NCBI GenBank assembly: GCA_013350335.1
Contig: CM023540.1
Span: 55,118,905-55,182,904 of the forward strand
DNA length: 64,000 nucleotides
DNA from: Chimonanthus salicifolius
Lineage: Eukaryota > Streptophyta > Magnoliopsida > Laurales > Calycanthaceae
Reading direction: 5' to 3'
Position numbers and translations under genes: made by a program. Below the pieces are notes generated by a model. That model was not told where the DNA came from, searched no databases, and saw only the letters and a list, made by a program, of their open reading frames with translations. Below, in pieces: positions 21,281 to 31,607 of this stretch (positions within the stretch are counted from its first letter, which is position 1; each line of letters opens with the position of its first letter).

Positions 21281-24200
21281 TGTAAGGACCCGGAGTTTTA
21301 ACTCCTCATTTTATGTAATTTATTTATCATATAAATGAAATATATGATTTTGGTCCAAATAATGTAAATATTTATTGAAATAAATAAAGGGAAACTAAAG
21401 TTTCCTCAGATGATACATCGATCTGGTTGATGTGTCAAGAAGTCTGAATATTTTCAGACGATACATTGACTAGATCGATGTACCGGGGAAAAGACAATCA
21501 AATGGATCAACACATCGACAAATTCGATGTGTCGAGTAGCCCGAACGTCTTCAGCAGACGCTCTATCTACCACCGTCCAAACGTTTCATTTTTTCATGCC
21601 TCTTAAGTTTTCAAGATCTCAATTAAGAGTCTACGGGTAGCAAGTGAGGAAGATAAAAAGAAGGGAAAACGAAGGAAAAAGAAAAGAAAATGAGAGAAAA
21701 AAAAGGAAAAGAAAACAGAGAAGAGACAGAGTGCCTAACCACCCCTTTTACTCATCCGAGTGCACCCTATCACTCATATCTCAGTCCTTAACTCGACCAA
21801 GAACATCTTCACCTCCTCACGGGCTTCCTCTGTTCCAGGAAAGGAAAGAGATACCAATCAAGGGGAAAGAGAAATTGAGCTAACAAGGAGGACGGAGAGC
21901 AAGGAGACAAGGGATATCAGATTGCATCCATTCGAGTACACCTACGAATCCTTCGAGGTATGTAGATCTATGGTGTTTTTAAGTAAACTAGTAACACTAG
22001 GGTGTTTAAAAACTATGTAAGTACGAATCTAAAGAACAAATGAATACGGATAATGAATAAGTGAGTAGAGGAGAATCATGGAAGATGAACCCATGACTTC
22101 TGATCCAACCCAGCTGACATATCGACTTTGTTGATGTGTCGCCTAGAACAAGAAGTCCAGTAAATGGGAACTTCGAAGTATTGAACAGAAGGGACCCAAC
22201 CCAGGACGACACATCGCCTATGTCAATGTCTCGGCCTTGGTATGATCGAAATGAAAATGAAACGTATGAATGACAAACTGATCTCGAGACGACCTATCGA
22301 CGATGTCGATATGTCGGCCTGAGGTGCAACAGATATAATATTAATGAATGGATGTTGAATTGGTCTCAGCACGACCCATCGACAGAGTCGATGTATCGGT
22401 CTGAGTAGGGTAGAACCGGAAATGAAATAAAACGTGATAAACTAATCTCAGGACGATGTATCGTCCATGTCGAAATGTCTGCCTGGAATGATCTGAAATA
22501 AACATAAAAAAGACGAAGGAAGAATGAATCGGTGGACATATCGACTGTGTCGATATGCCCACGGATCTTTGATAAATACATCGATCAGACCAATACATCG
22601 GTCTGGGTATACTGAAAATGAAGTAAAATAAATGAATTGGTTCAAGGACAATGTATCAATGAAGTCTATATATCATTTTGTAAACGTAGAATGAGTATTA
22701 ATATTAAGAGATCAAAACGCAAAGGACATGTCAAAGTCGACATCTTGGATATATGCATCAGTATATGTATCGATGGATCGATACATATGGGATGAGAACA
22801 GAGAACAAACATGAACAATGACCAACCAAACTCAGAAGAACACATCGACATTACTCGACACGTCAGACCAATGAAATCGTTGATGAATCGACTGGGGCGA
22901 TACATGTGGATTGAGAACAACTGGAAAACATGAACTAAAAAAAATAGAACCCAGTCGACATATCGAGATGGTCGATATGTCGGATGTGTCCAGGATGAGA
23001 TAAATCGAAAGTGTCGATATGTCAGCCTGAGTCATGGACAGTTTCATAAGGCCAATATACTTGATGATAAATCAGATGCACTTGGAATCTCTTAGACTCT
23101 AAAGATCATACAGATGACCTTTAGGTCTTGACTAAACCTACGTAAATTAGACAAAAGATTTATATGATAGTAACATGAAAGTTGTAATTTGAGACATTTA
23201 CATGGACAAATGGAACCAAGGGTAGTCCCAACGCCGCTCGAACAAACGTGTGAATCTCCTTTGGTTGATCACTTTCGATCAGGTAAGAGTTCCTACTTTA
23301 TTAAAGCACAACAATGTGAATGATTTTGTTAGATATTGGTTTGTAAGATCTTGATTTTATTATGAATTCATTATGTTGTATAGAAAATATGTTTGATGAA
23401 AGAAACTATTTGATGCATGGTTTTATCATCATGTTGCACACATTACCTCATGCATGGTTGCATGGGAGGGTTGATAGTAGTGAGCCAAGAAGGAAATGTC
23501 CGGACCTCGCTTGGACTCATGTAAAATGATTATAAAAATATTAGACTTTGGCTCCGTCCTTGGATATGAATGTTATGGCATGGTTGGGCCAAAGAGCTCC
23601 TGAGAAGGTCCCGAAACCCTGCACAGAGGGAGGAGACCACACTCCACCAATAGTCTCGGTTAATTTGTGGATGGGTAACAGTACTCTGGTGGTCGCTGCC
23701 TCAAATGCTATGGACATAATTGGACAATATTGAGAATCATTATTTGAAGTCATAGTTAGGAACCGATGCAAGGAAATGGGTGGGCATATCAATGATGCAT
23801 GGCACCCATGGCATATCATTTTATGATTTTTGAGCTATAAGACTTTGGTACATTTTCTATCTTGTATTTGAGAAACATGTGTTGATCATACTTTGAGATT
23901 TTTCACATTGTTATCCTTATTATATGATATTATGAGATTTCACAATTCATGTATTTTATGATTGGAACTTCCTACTGGGCAAGTTGACTAAGCCCGTACA
24001 TTTTTCCCCTAGATGTTAACATAGATTAGGGTAAAGGAGATGAAGCTAGACCTAGTGATAGCCGTGCTTGATGAAAAGATGGATCTGGAGATGCTTGAAG
24101 ATCTCATAGTTCTTATTTTGGCATTTTGATAAAACTATGTAATTTCATAGGATTCAATGATGTAAAAATTTAGATAATTTTTATTTTTAATTTGGTTTGA

Positions 24201-24479
24201 TGTTTGACTTATGTGGTTAAGTTATTCCCAACCTTGCTATTGATATGTTGGTATTATGATTCCACAAGTATTATTTCTGCACGTTTTATTTCATAAGTGT
24301 TATGCTATCACACGCATAAATAATTGGTGGGTTGACCTACATGTGTGCTAGACTAGGCTAGTCGGGGGTTGGGTCTTCGGACTCGGAATCGGCTCGCATC
24401 GTGACGTATCCGTCCTCTCTCCGTTTAAAAAAAAAATTATACTATGATTTAATCGATGGAAAAAGGGCAGGTCGTTACA
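21281..24479 (+). mobile_element. 5' LTR of gypsy element 2 (3.2 kb)
   Basis: The LTR starts TGTAAGGACCCGGAG and ends GGGCAGGTCGTTACA, and is followed at once by a primer-binding site. It holds an AG-rich leader-like segment (21640-21957), a splice-donor-like GAGGTATGT (21955-21963), and many CGACATATCGA-type palindromes. CCTACTGGGC (about 23969) and a GCATCGTGACGT block near its end recall the LARD LTR. The segment 22968-24288 is repeated at 26898-28169. Confidence 0.85.
21412..22982. repeat. Array of ATCGAC/GTCGAT palindromes inside the gypsy 2 LTR
   Basis: Short inverted repeats recur at about 21412, 21458, 21509, 22115, 22207, 22288, 22371, 22452, 22534, 22575, 22763 and 22956. The best are CGACATATCGA/TCGATATGTCG (22956-22982, five-base loop) and ATATGTATCGAT/ATCGATACATAT (22763-22788, two-base loop). 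Stems are linked by non-repetitive DNA rich in AATGAA and GATAA. Confidence 0.8.
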
Positions 24480-24545
24480 GTTGGTATCAGAGCAAACTTA
24501 GGCTCATAACTTAATTAATACCCGCGTTTCAGTTGGTATCAGAGC
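24480..24545 (+). other. Duplicated primer-binding site
   Basis: GTTGGTATCAGAGC lies directly after the LTR (24480-24493) and occurs again at 24532-24545, a 52-bp step. Both match the initiator-Met-type site. Only the first touches the LTR and should be functional. Confidence 0.75.
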
Positions 24546-24599
24546 GGAATGAAAAACCAAAGGAAGGAAATTATTATAAGTCAAACTTATCCAACAAAC

Positions 24600-25270
24600 T
24601 TAGAGAAGTTGGGCACATCTCAACTGATAGACGATGCGGGCAAATGGTAGAAGGCAGTGGAACGAAACCAGGCAGTGACATAAATGACTTGGGAGAATTT
24701 CACAGAAATTTTCCTAGATTACTATTTTCCGCCAGAGGGAAATGAACTCAAGACCCAGGAATTCATAGTCCTTGCTCAAGGACATATGACAGTTGCTGAA
24801 TATCAATAAAAATTCATCTGACTTTCTTGTTATGCTCCATACATGGTGGACATTGAATAAAAAAACTCGAAAATTTGAGAAAGGCCTACGTCCTAACATC
24901 AAAGCCAACGTCACCATATTCAAATCAGCAACTTCGGCAGAAGTTATAAGTAGAGCAAACATTGTTGAGTAGGAACTGATTGAGTCAGCTAAGTACATGG
25001 AGCACAGAAGAAGTCAGAGCGGGGGAAACTCTTTTCAGTCCTCGCAAGAAATTTCGGCCCAACTTCGGAAAACCTTTAGTTTCTACGGCCTCCAATGGTG
25101 GATATCGTCCCAACCATCCTTCAGCATTAGCTCTGGCAGCACAGACACCTAGGGGTGGCATCACTTGTTTCCAGTGTGGCCAGACAAGGCACATGAAACG
25201 GGACTATCCGCAACTTCACAAGTCACCTCAAGCACAGAATTCTTTCCGGCCACCGGGCAGGCCAACATAG
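24600..25270 (+). pseudogene. gag of gypsy element 2, decayed
   Basis: Capsid and nucleocapsid remnant of the gypsy 2 polyprotein. A retrotransposon gag domain is readable in pieces at about 24650-24970 (motifs LDYYFPP, QEFIVLAQG, MTVAEY, FEKGLRPNI-like), with several in-frame stops. The frame 24980-25270 holds a proline/serine-rich linker and a zinc knuckle CFQCGQTRHMKRDY. In that knuckle the last Cys is Tyr and the usual Gly before His is Arg, so zinc binding is doubtful. The N-terminal third of gag seems to be missing, because only about 100 bp separate the second primer site from recognisable gag. Confidence 0.7.
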
Positions 25271-25901
25271 TCTCAGATATCGAGAGCACAGAATCAATCC
25301 AGATGGCCACCTATTCCAACAGCTTCAGGACGATTGTATACCCTCGTCCCTCCTCCAAAGATAGCGGATCACTCGGTGATCCAAGGTATGGCAGTTATTG
25401 CGGTTTTTATGCAGAAGCATCGTTTGATTCAGGAGCATCACACTTCTTTTTATCTGCATCTTAGTTTGCACTTCTGTGGACACTGAATTAGTCGACTTTA
25501 AATTCAAGTTCGACTATTTGGTTATGGACATGATAGAATTTGATGTCATCTATGGCATGGATTGGTTAACCACGTTCCACGCAAGTATTGATTGCTACCT
25601 CAAAAGGGTGACATTTTTGTCACCAGAGGGACGACGATTTGTAGTTCATGGGAACAAACATAAAACTCCAGTGTATGGAAGATTACATGATAAAACGAAC
25701 CAGACTTTGTTGAATAGTATCAGGTTTGAAAAGTCACCTGTATCTACATTACCTGCCATAGTGAGAGACTACGCAGAAGTATTTCCGACAGAATTCCCGG
25801 GTTTACCTCCAAAGAGGGAGATTGATTTGGAGATCAAGTTACTCCCTGGCACTGCACCTGTGTCAATTCCACATTATTGGATGGCACCTACAAAGATGTA
25901 A
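25271..25901 (+). pseudogene. Protease and protease-RT linker of gypsy element 2
   Basis: The aspartic protease that would cut the polyprotein. Its active-site triad is present as DSGASHFF at about 25429-25452, in the frame ending at 25464. A stop and a frame change follow. The frame 25476-25901 then carries the second half of the protease (DVIYGMDWL, about residues 24-32) and the linker to RT (YAEVFPTEFPGLPP and [13 protein letters not shown]). A further frameshift near 25890 leads into the RT frame. Confidence 0.75.
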
Positions 25902-26443
25902 GAGTTGAACAGATTGATGAGTTACTCAGATTGGGATTCATCCGGCACAGTACTTCATCGTGGGGAGCGTCGACATTGTTTGTGAAGAAGAAAGATAGCT
26001 CTCTACGTATGTACGTAGATTACAGAAAGCTAAACCAACTCACCATCAAGAATAAATATCCTTTACCTCGAATTGACAACTTGTTCGATCAACTTAGAGG
26101 ATCCAGTCATTTCTCTAAGATAGATCTCATGTCGGGCTATCATCAGATCAGAGTCAAGGATGAGGATATAAAGAAAACAACTTTCAAAACTCGGTATGGA
26201 TTGTATAAGTATGTGGTAATGTCTTTTGGACTAACAAATTCACCGACAGTGTTTATGGATTTGATGAATCGAATCTTCCGTCCATATTTCGATAAGTTTG
26301 TAATCGTCTTCATTGATGACATTCATATTTACTCTACAAGCAAGAAAGAACATGCCGAGCACTTACGAATCGTACTGGACACATTGAAAAACAACAAGTT
26401 GTTTGCAAAAGCTAGCAAGTGTGGGTTTTGGATGTCGAGGTGA
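25877..26443 (+). pseudogene. Reverse transcriptase of gypsy element 2, best-preserved domain
   Basis: The RT would copy the element RNA into cDNA. The 188-codon frame carries the main RT blocks in order: [10 protein letters not shown], the WGAS/VKKKD block, [32 protein letters not shown], the FGLTNSP block, and the catalytic FIDD (where most chromoviruses also have F/Y-x-D-D) followed by YS. All three metal-binding Asp residues appear to be kept. The frame ends after [10 protein letters not shown] with a stop, and the protein continues in another frame (26419). Changes from the family norm include [11 protein letters not shown] where A usually stands for S. Confidence 0.85.
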
Positions 26444-26897
26444 ATTTTCTTGGACACATAGTAACAACAGAAGGGATAAAGGTGCATCCAGCAAACGTAC
26501 CAGTAGTGAAGGAATGGAAACCTCCTAAGAATGTTACTGAGATCAGAAGTTTTCATGGGTTGGCAGGGTATTATCGGAAGTTCATTTTGGACTTCTCCAA
26601 GATTGCAACCCCACTCATCCGATTGACTCAAAAAGGAGTCAAATTTGAATGGATAAAGCTGTGTAACATGAGATTTAAAGAGCCTAAAAGAAAGACTCAC
26701 AACAACTCCTATCTTAATTCTCCCAAAAAGAGGCAAAGGGTATACAGTAGAATGTGGCACATCAGGTGAAGGACTTGGGTCTTCATTCTCTCAGGGACCA
26801 CATGTGGTTGCTTATGGTTCCCGTCAGTTGAAAACTCATGATAAGAATTACCCTGTCCACGATCTGGAATTGGCAACAATGGTATTCGCTCTCTACA
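26419..26897 (+). pseudogene. RT thumb/connection and truncated RNase H of gypsy element 2
   Basis: This frame continues the RT with [25 protein letters not shown] and PLIRLTQKGVKFEW. After a frame change the RNase H start is visible on 26705-26897 (pieces resembling PILILP, VAYGSRQLK and YPVHDLELA). The reading stops abruptly at about 26897, where LTR sequence begins. The rest of RNase H and all of the integrase are missing. Confidence 0.8.
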
Positions 26898-28169
26898 ATG
26901 TCGATATGTTGGCCTAAGTCATGGACAATTTTAGAAGGCCAATATATTTGATGATAAATCAGATGCACTTGAAATCTCTTAGACTCTGAAGATCAGATGA
27001 CCTTTAGGTCTTGACTAAACCTACGTAAATTAGACAAAATGTTTTTTATGATAGTAACATGAAAGTTGTAATTTGAGACATTTACATGGACAAAAGGAAC
27101 TAAGGTAGTCCCAACGCTGTTCGAACAAATGCGTGAATCTCCTTTGGTTGATCACTTTTGATCAGGTAGGAGTTCCTACTTTATTGAAGCAGAACAATGT
27201 GAATGATTTTGTTAGATATTGGTTTATAAGATCTTGATTTTATTATGAATTCATTACGTTATATAGAAAAGATGTTTGATGAAATAAACTATTTGATGCA
27301 TGATTTTATCATCATGTTGCTCACATTACCTCATGCATGGTTGCATGGGAGGGTTGATAGTAGTGAGCCAAGAAGGAAATGTCCGGACCTCACTTGGACT
27401 CATGTAAAATGATTATAAAAATATTAGACTTTGGCCCCGGCCTTGGATATGAATGTTACGGCATGGTTGGGCCAAAGAGCTCCTGGGAAGGTCCCGAAAC
27501 CCTGCGCAGATGTAGAAGACCACACTCCACAGATAGTCTCAGATAATTTGTGGATGGGTAGCAGCACCCTGGTGGTCGCCGCCTCAAATGCTATTGATAT
27601 AATTGGTCAATATTAATAATCATTATTTGAAGTGATAGTTATGAACTGATGGAAGGAAATGGGTGGGCATATCATTGATGCATGGCACCCATGGCATATC
27701 ATTTTATGATTTCTTAGTTATAAGACTTTGGTACATTTTCTATCTTGTATTTGAGAAACATGTGTTGATTATACTTTGAGATTTTCCACATTGTTATCCT
27801 TATTATATGATATTATGAGATTTTATAATTCGTGCATTTTATGTTCGGAACTTCCTACTGGGCAAGTTGACTAAGCACGTACATTTTCCCCTTAGATGTT
27901 AACACAGATCATGGTAAAGGAAAAGAAACTGGACCTAGTGGTAGTCATGCATGATGAAGAGATGGATCCGGAGATGCTTGAAGATCTCATAGTTCTTATT
28001 TTGGATTTTTGATAGAACTATGTAATTTCATAGGATTCAATGATGTAATAATTTAGATAATTTTTATTTTTTATTTGGTTTGATGTTTGACTTATGTGGT
28101 TAAGTTATTTTTGTCCTTGCTATTGAAATGTTGGTATTTTGATTCCGTAAGTATTATTTCCGCACGTTT
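26898..28169 (+). mobile_element. Truncated 3' LTR of gypsy element 2
   Basis: This repeats 22968-24288 of the 5' LTR with scattered differences. It lacks the first 1.7 kb of the LTR, including most palindromes, and the last 190 bp, including the GTTACA terminus. The left join to RNase H lies at TGTCGATATGT, which exists in the LTR too. The right end at about 28169 abuts unrelated A-rich DNA. Confidence 0.85.
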
Positions 28170-28561
28170 CACTCAAGCATATTTTATTAAAATGGATTAT
28201 ATTTAGAAGATTAAAGAGAGGCTAAAGGAAGATATTAAATGATTTTATCAGTTTTCCAAAAATAGGAATTTTTCCACAAAAATAGAAACTTGTTCCAAAA
28301 ATGGAAATTTTCTACAAAAATAGAAACTTTCAAAAATTCAGTAGAATATCTAGATTTAGCAAAATTTCCACAATTTAGATAAAATTCTAAATCTCTTATA
28401 TTTTTAAAGAAAATTTTAATTTTAGGAAACTTTCCAAAATTAGAATTTCTAAAAATAGAAATTTCCAATTTTAGAGAGTTTGCCTGTATTAAAAGATTCC
28501 AAAAGTAAAAGTGTTTTCCAAAAATCATAAAAATTCAAAAACATGTATTTTGATTGTTTCC
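28170..28561 (-). mobile_element. A-rich leader of a minus-strand Tat/Ogre-like element
   Basis: On the minus strand this follows the primer site, so it is the start of the internal region. It is made of degenerate CCAAAAATAGAAATTT-like units on plus. No gag is recognisable before the truncated gypsy LTR cuts it off at 28169. Confidence 0.4.
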
Positions 28562-28589
28562 CTGACAAAAGCGCCAAAAACTTGTTGGA
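28562..28589 (-). other. Primer-binding site of the Tat/Ogre-like element
   Basis: The minus strand reads TCCAACAAG then TTTTTGGCGCTTTTGTCAGG, close to the TTTTGGCGCCGTTGTCGGGG site that follows the 5' LTR in Tat and Athila lineages. It joins the LTR end AAAACACA at 28590. Confidence 0.65.
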
Positions 28590-29989
28590 TGTGTTTTAAA
28601 TTTGTAAATCTCGCAAGCGCACGAACCATTCATAGTACAGCGATAGAGTGCGAAGTCGAACCCAAAAGAAACATTCAAAATACACATGCTCAATTTTTAT
28701 GTTTCTTAGAAAACTAAGATTCATAACTAAATCTAGAATAGAAAATCAATTTTAATCTTTAAAAGTATATCTCCAAGTTAAGTAAGTCTTTATTCAAATA
28801 AATAGATCTACAATTTTAGAGCATTGATTAAAAGTAATTAAAATAATGTTTTAATTAAGAATTTATAAACAATCTCACCACACATCCTAATTCACAAAAT
28901 CTAGTTCTAATTAAATTTAATCCTAACTAGTTAATCAACTTGTTGGGGAGGTTTTGAATACATGAAATAAATACACTTTAAAATAATTAAAGAATTAAAA
29001 AGAAAAACTAAAATACAACATTCAAGTGAAATAAAATAAGCATGAAAAGTAAATCAGTAAGGAAAATAAATGACAGAAATAAAAATGTATTAACGTAAAA
29101 GGTGGTTGTTTGGAATAAACCGTTCATCGCAAAAGACATTTAAATAAACAAACGACCTAGATTTGAAATTCACGTAAAGATCTAAGTTCCAATTCATGTT
29201 TATCATCAATATTAATTTCATAAACTTTAAATTATAAAATCAAACCTTAGTAACTTGGATCTAGCAATTTTAACATATGTACTAACTATTTCATGTCCAA
29301 TTAAATAACCAAAGCATACAATCTTAAAATCAAATTAAAGACAATCATAAAAGGAATTTAGAAATTAGATGTTTCAAGTTCTGAACAGGCTGTCCTTTGA
29401 TTATTTATTGGAAGAATTAATACAGGATTGATTGAATACAAGATATTTGGAAATTAAAATTACAAAAGAAACTCACTTGTGAAATTCGAATTCTCTGTAT
29501 ATCCTTGAGTCTTTTCTTGGTCTTCTCTTCATCCTTTGGTCCTCTTTGGCTACAGTATCAAATTCGAGTTTGATGTGTGGGTTACCAGGCTATTTATAGG
29601 ATTTGAGATTGCATGGATGGCTAGGATCAAATCTAGGTTTAAGTTGATGGATGAAAGGTTGGGATTAGATCTAACTTGACATGGGTGGCTAGGATTAAAA
29701 GCTAGAAAACTAGGGCTTCTCTATAGATGTACACGAATTTGGTGTGCATTGGTTGGCTTGGAGTGGAGTACAAGTAAGCAAGGAGAGAAAATTGGGATTG
29801 GGATTTGCTGTGTGATTTTCAAATTTGGCTTTGTGTTCTAGGGTTTTAGGTTGTGCAATGATATGAACAACTATGATTAAATGCATGGATGAATGAATGG
29901 ATAAGATGATGAGGTGGACAGTTGACTATGGAATTCGAATGGGATAGGAAGGAGACAGGCAAAAATCGTGTGTGACATGGTGGATTGGG
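28590..29989 (-). mobile_element. 5' LTR of the minus-strand Tat/Ogre-like element
   Basis: On the minus strand the LTR ends with a GTTCGTGCGCTTGCGAGATT block, then TTTAAAACACA at 28590. The same block, in opposite orientation, ends the LTR at 33808, and a TATA-like CTATAAATAG-type signal lies near 29590-29600. The 5' part of the LTR is interrupted near 29990 by a copia LTR piece. The start was not located. Confidence 0.5.
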
Positions 29990-30232
29990 ATGATGTCTAA
30001 GCCTAGGGATCCTAGGAGTGTATCTAGATGTCCTCCTCAGGTTTGGGTTCCAACTAAGGTCATCTATGGCCAATAACCTTCCGTGATTGCCATACATGTG
30101 TTGATCCGTTGAGTCTTCATACTTCAACCAACGCTTGAGTTTTGAGTCTTGCGCTTCATTCTTCAAGGCAAGTCTTCTTCTGAGTCACGAACTTGACAAA
30201 CATGTGACTCAGCAGGTCAGGGCACTAAAATA
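29990..30232 (-). mobile_element. 5' fragment of a SIRE-like copia LTR
   Basis: The minus strand reads TTAGTGCCCTGACCTGCTGAG, a form of the family start TGTTAGTGCCCTGGCTTGCC. GACTCAACGG and ATGGCAATCACGG follow, with TGGCCATAGATGACC after that. Only about 240 bp of the LTR are recognisable, so it is truncated. Confidence 0.55.
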
Positions 30233-30889
30233 AATAATTGTCAGCTTTCGTTAGGCTTGTTCTATCCAGTATTACTGACCTGCTACTCCAGGTAGGTTCA
30301 CTACATACAGTCAAAGTTTCAAAAAAACGAAAGTCGAACTTTTGGTCATGGTTTTCAAAGGGGTAAACAATGTTGAAATGCCTCCAAAGGTTATGTTCAT
30401 TCTCTTGAATGAGCACTTAGTCAAACGCTCTCATAGCTCCCAAGCTTTCTTTCCAACGCCTCTAGAATTTCCTCAATTGGAGTCCGTATGACAAAGTTAT
30501 GTCCATTTTATAATAGAAACCTTTTTTTACGAATACTTTGATGTCCAGTTAGCTGAATGTGATCATGATTGTGCATGTAGATCCTCTTGGATCATTTTGA
30601 TCCTTAATATAGAGTGGCTAGTCAATATGTACAATTACATTTTCAATTTATAAAACAAAAGGCAAAAAGTTAAAAAAAAATTAAAAAATTAATGGCCCTA
30701 AACACTCGACAGGCTCAACGGGCTTTAAGTAAAAGCCCGAGACTGGCCCTTTGAACAAAAATCTTGTTCAAGTCCGGTTATATAAGGAAAATTCCTTGCA
30801 AAATTCAAATTTGGCTTAGAAAGGACAATTCCAAATTGGTTTCTAAAATTTAGGAGAGAAAGACCTAGTTGCCCCCAAGGTTGGGCGAA
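30233..30889. other. Unassigned repeat-like sequence
   Basis: I see no coding sequence. The phrase TTGGAGTCCGTATGACAAAG (about 30477) is the kind of motif found in gypsy LTRs. A (T)7 and an (A)9 run are present. It may be the missing U3 of the Tat-like LTR, but no boundary could be placed. Confidence 0.3.
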
Positions 30890-31607
30890 TTTTGAGAAAG
30901 AATGTAGGGGTACTTTTAGACCCTATAAACTATACAAACATTATACATGTTCTTTTAGAGAGAGGGCCTTGGCCGAATTTCACAAGGGACACAAGGCTTG
31001 GGCGAAAATTTCCTCTCTCTCTCTCTCTCAAGGTTCTCTCATCCTCTCTTCTCAGGTATGGGTCTGATCTTTTCTCTTCTTCTAAAAGTCCTTTCGATTT
31101 TTCCTTTTATCTCTTAAAAAAATAGAATATGATTAATAGAGAGAAGAACACACCTTGTTAGAATTAAAAACTGGATTTACCATCGTCCAGTGTTGGTGTG
31201 GGAATCGGCCATGGGTATTGTGGATTAAATTCTAAAAAAAATCAATTATTATGGTTGGGAACTCGATTTCTGAAATCCTAATCCATCCAAATCCTCCATG
31301 GATGAAATCTACATCTCTGGTATTTATTTTGGAAGGATCTTGTTAATGGTGTTTAAGGTGGGACATTGAATAACTGTATTTTCATACTCAAACCTGTCTC
31401 TTTTTGAGTGTTGTCGGGAGAAAAATCATAATTGAGGCTACCGAACTCAAAAAATTATAAAATTTATATTTCTGGAAAGTAGAGAGAGATCTACTTACGT
31501 TTAAATTTTTTTTTTAAGAGGGATTGATACCCCAAATTAGGGGTGCAACTTGGGTCGGGTGGTGAGATTGGAGGTGGTTTTGGATCGATGGGTCATACTT
31601 AGTCGTT

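Noticed and set aside
24480..24493. tRNA-like match at GGTATCAGAGC sites
   Set aside because: These are primer-binding sites complementary to a tRNA 3' end; no cloverleaf surrounds them. No tRNA gene was found in the window.
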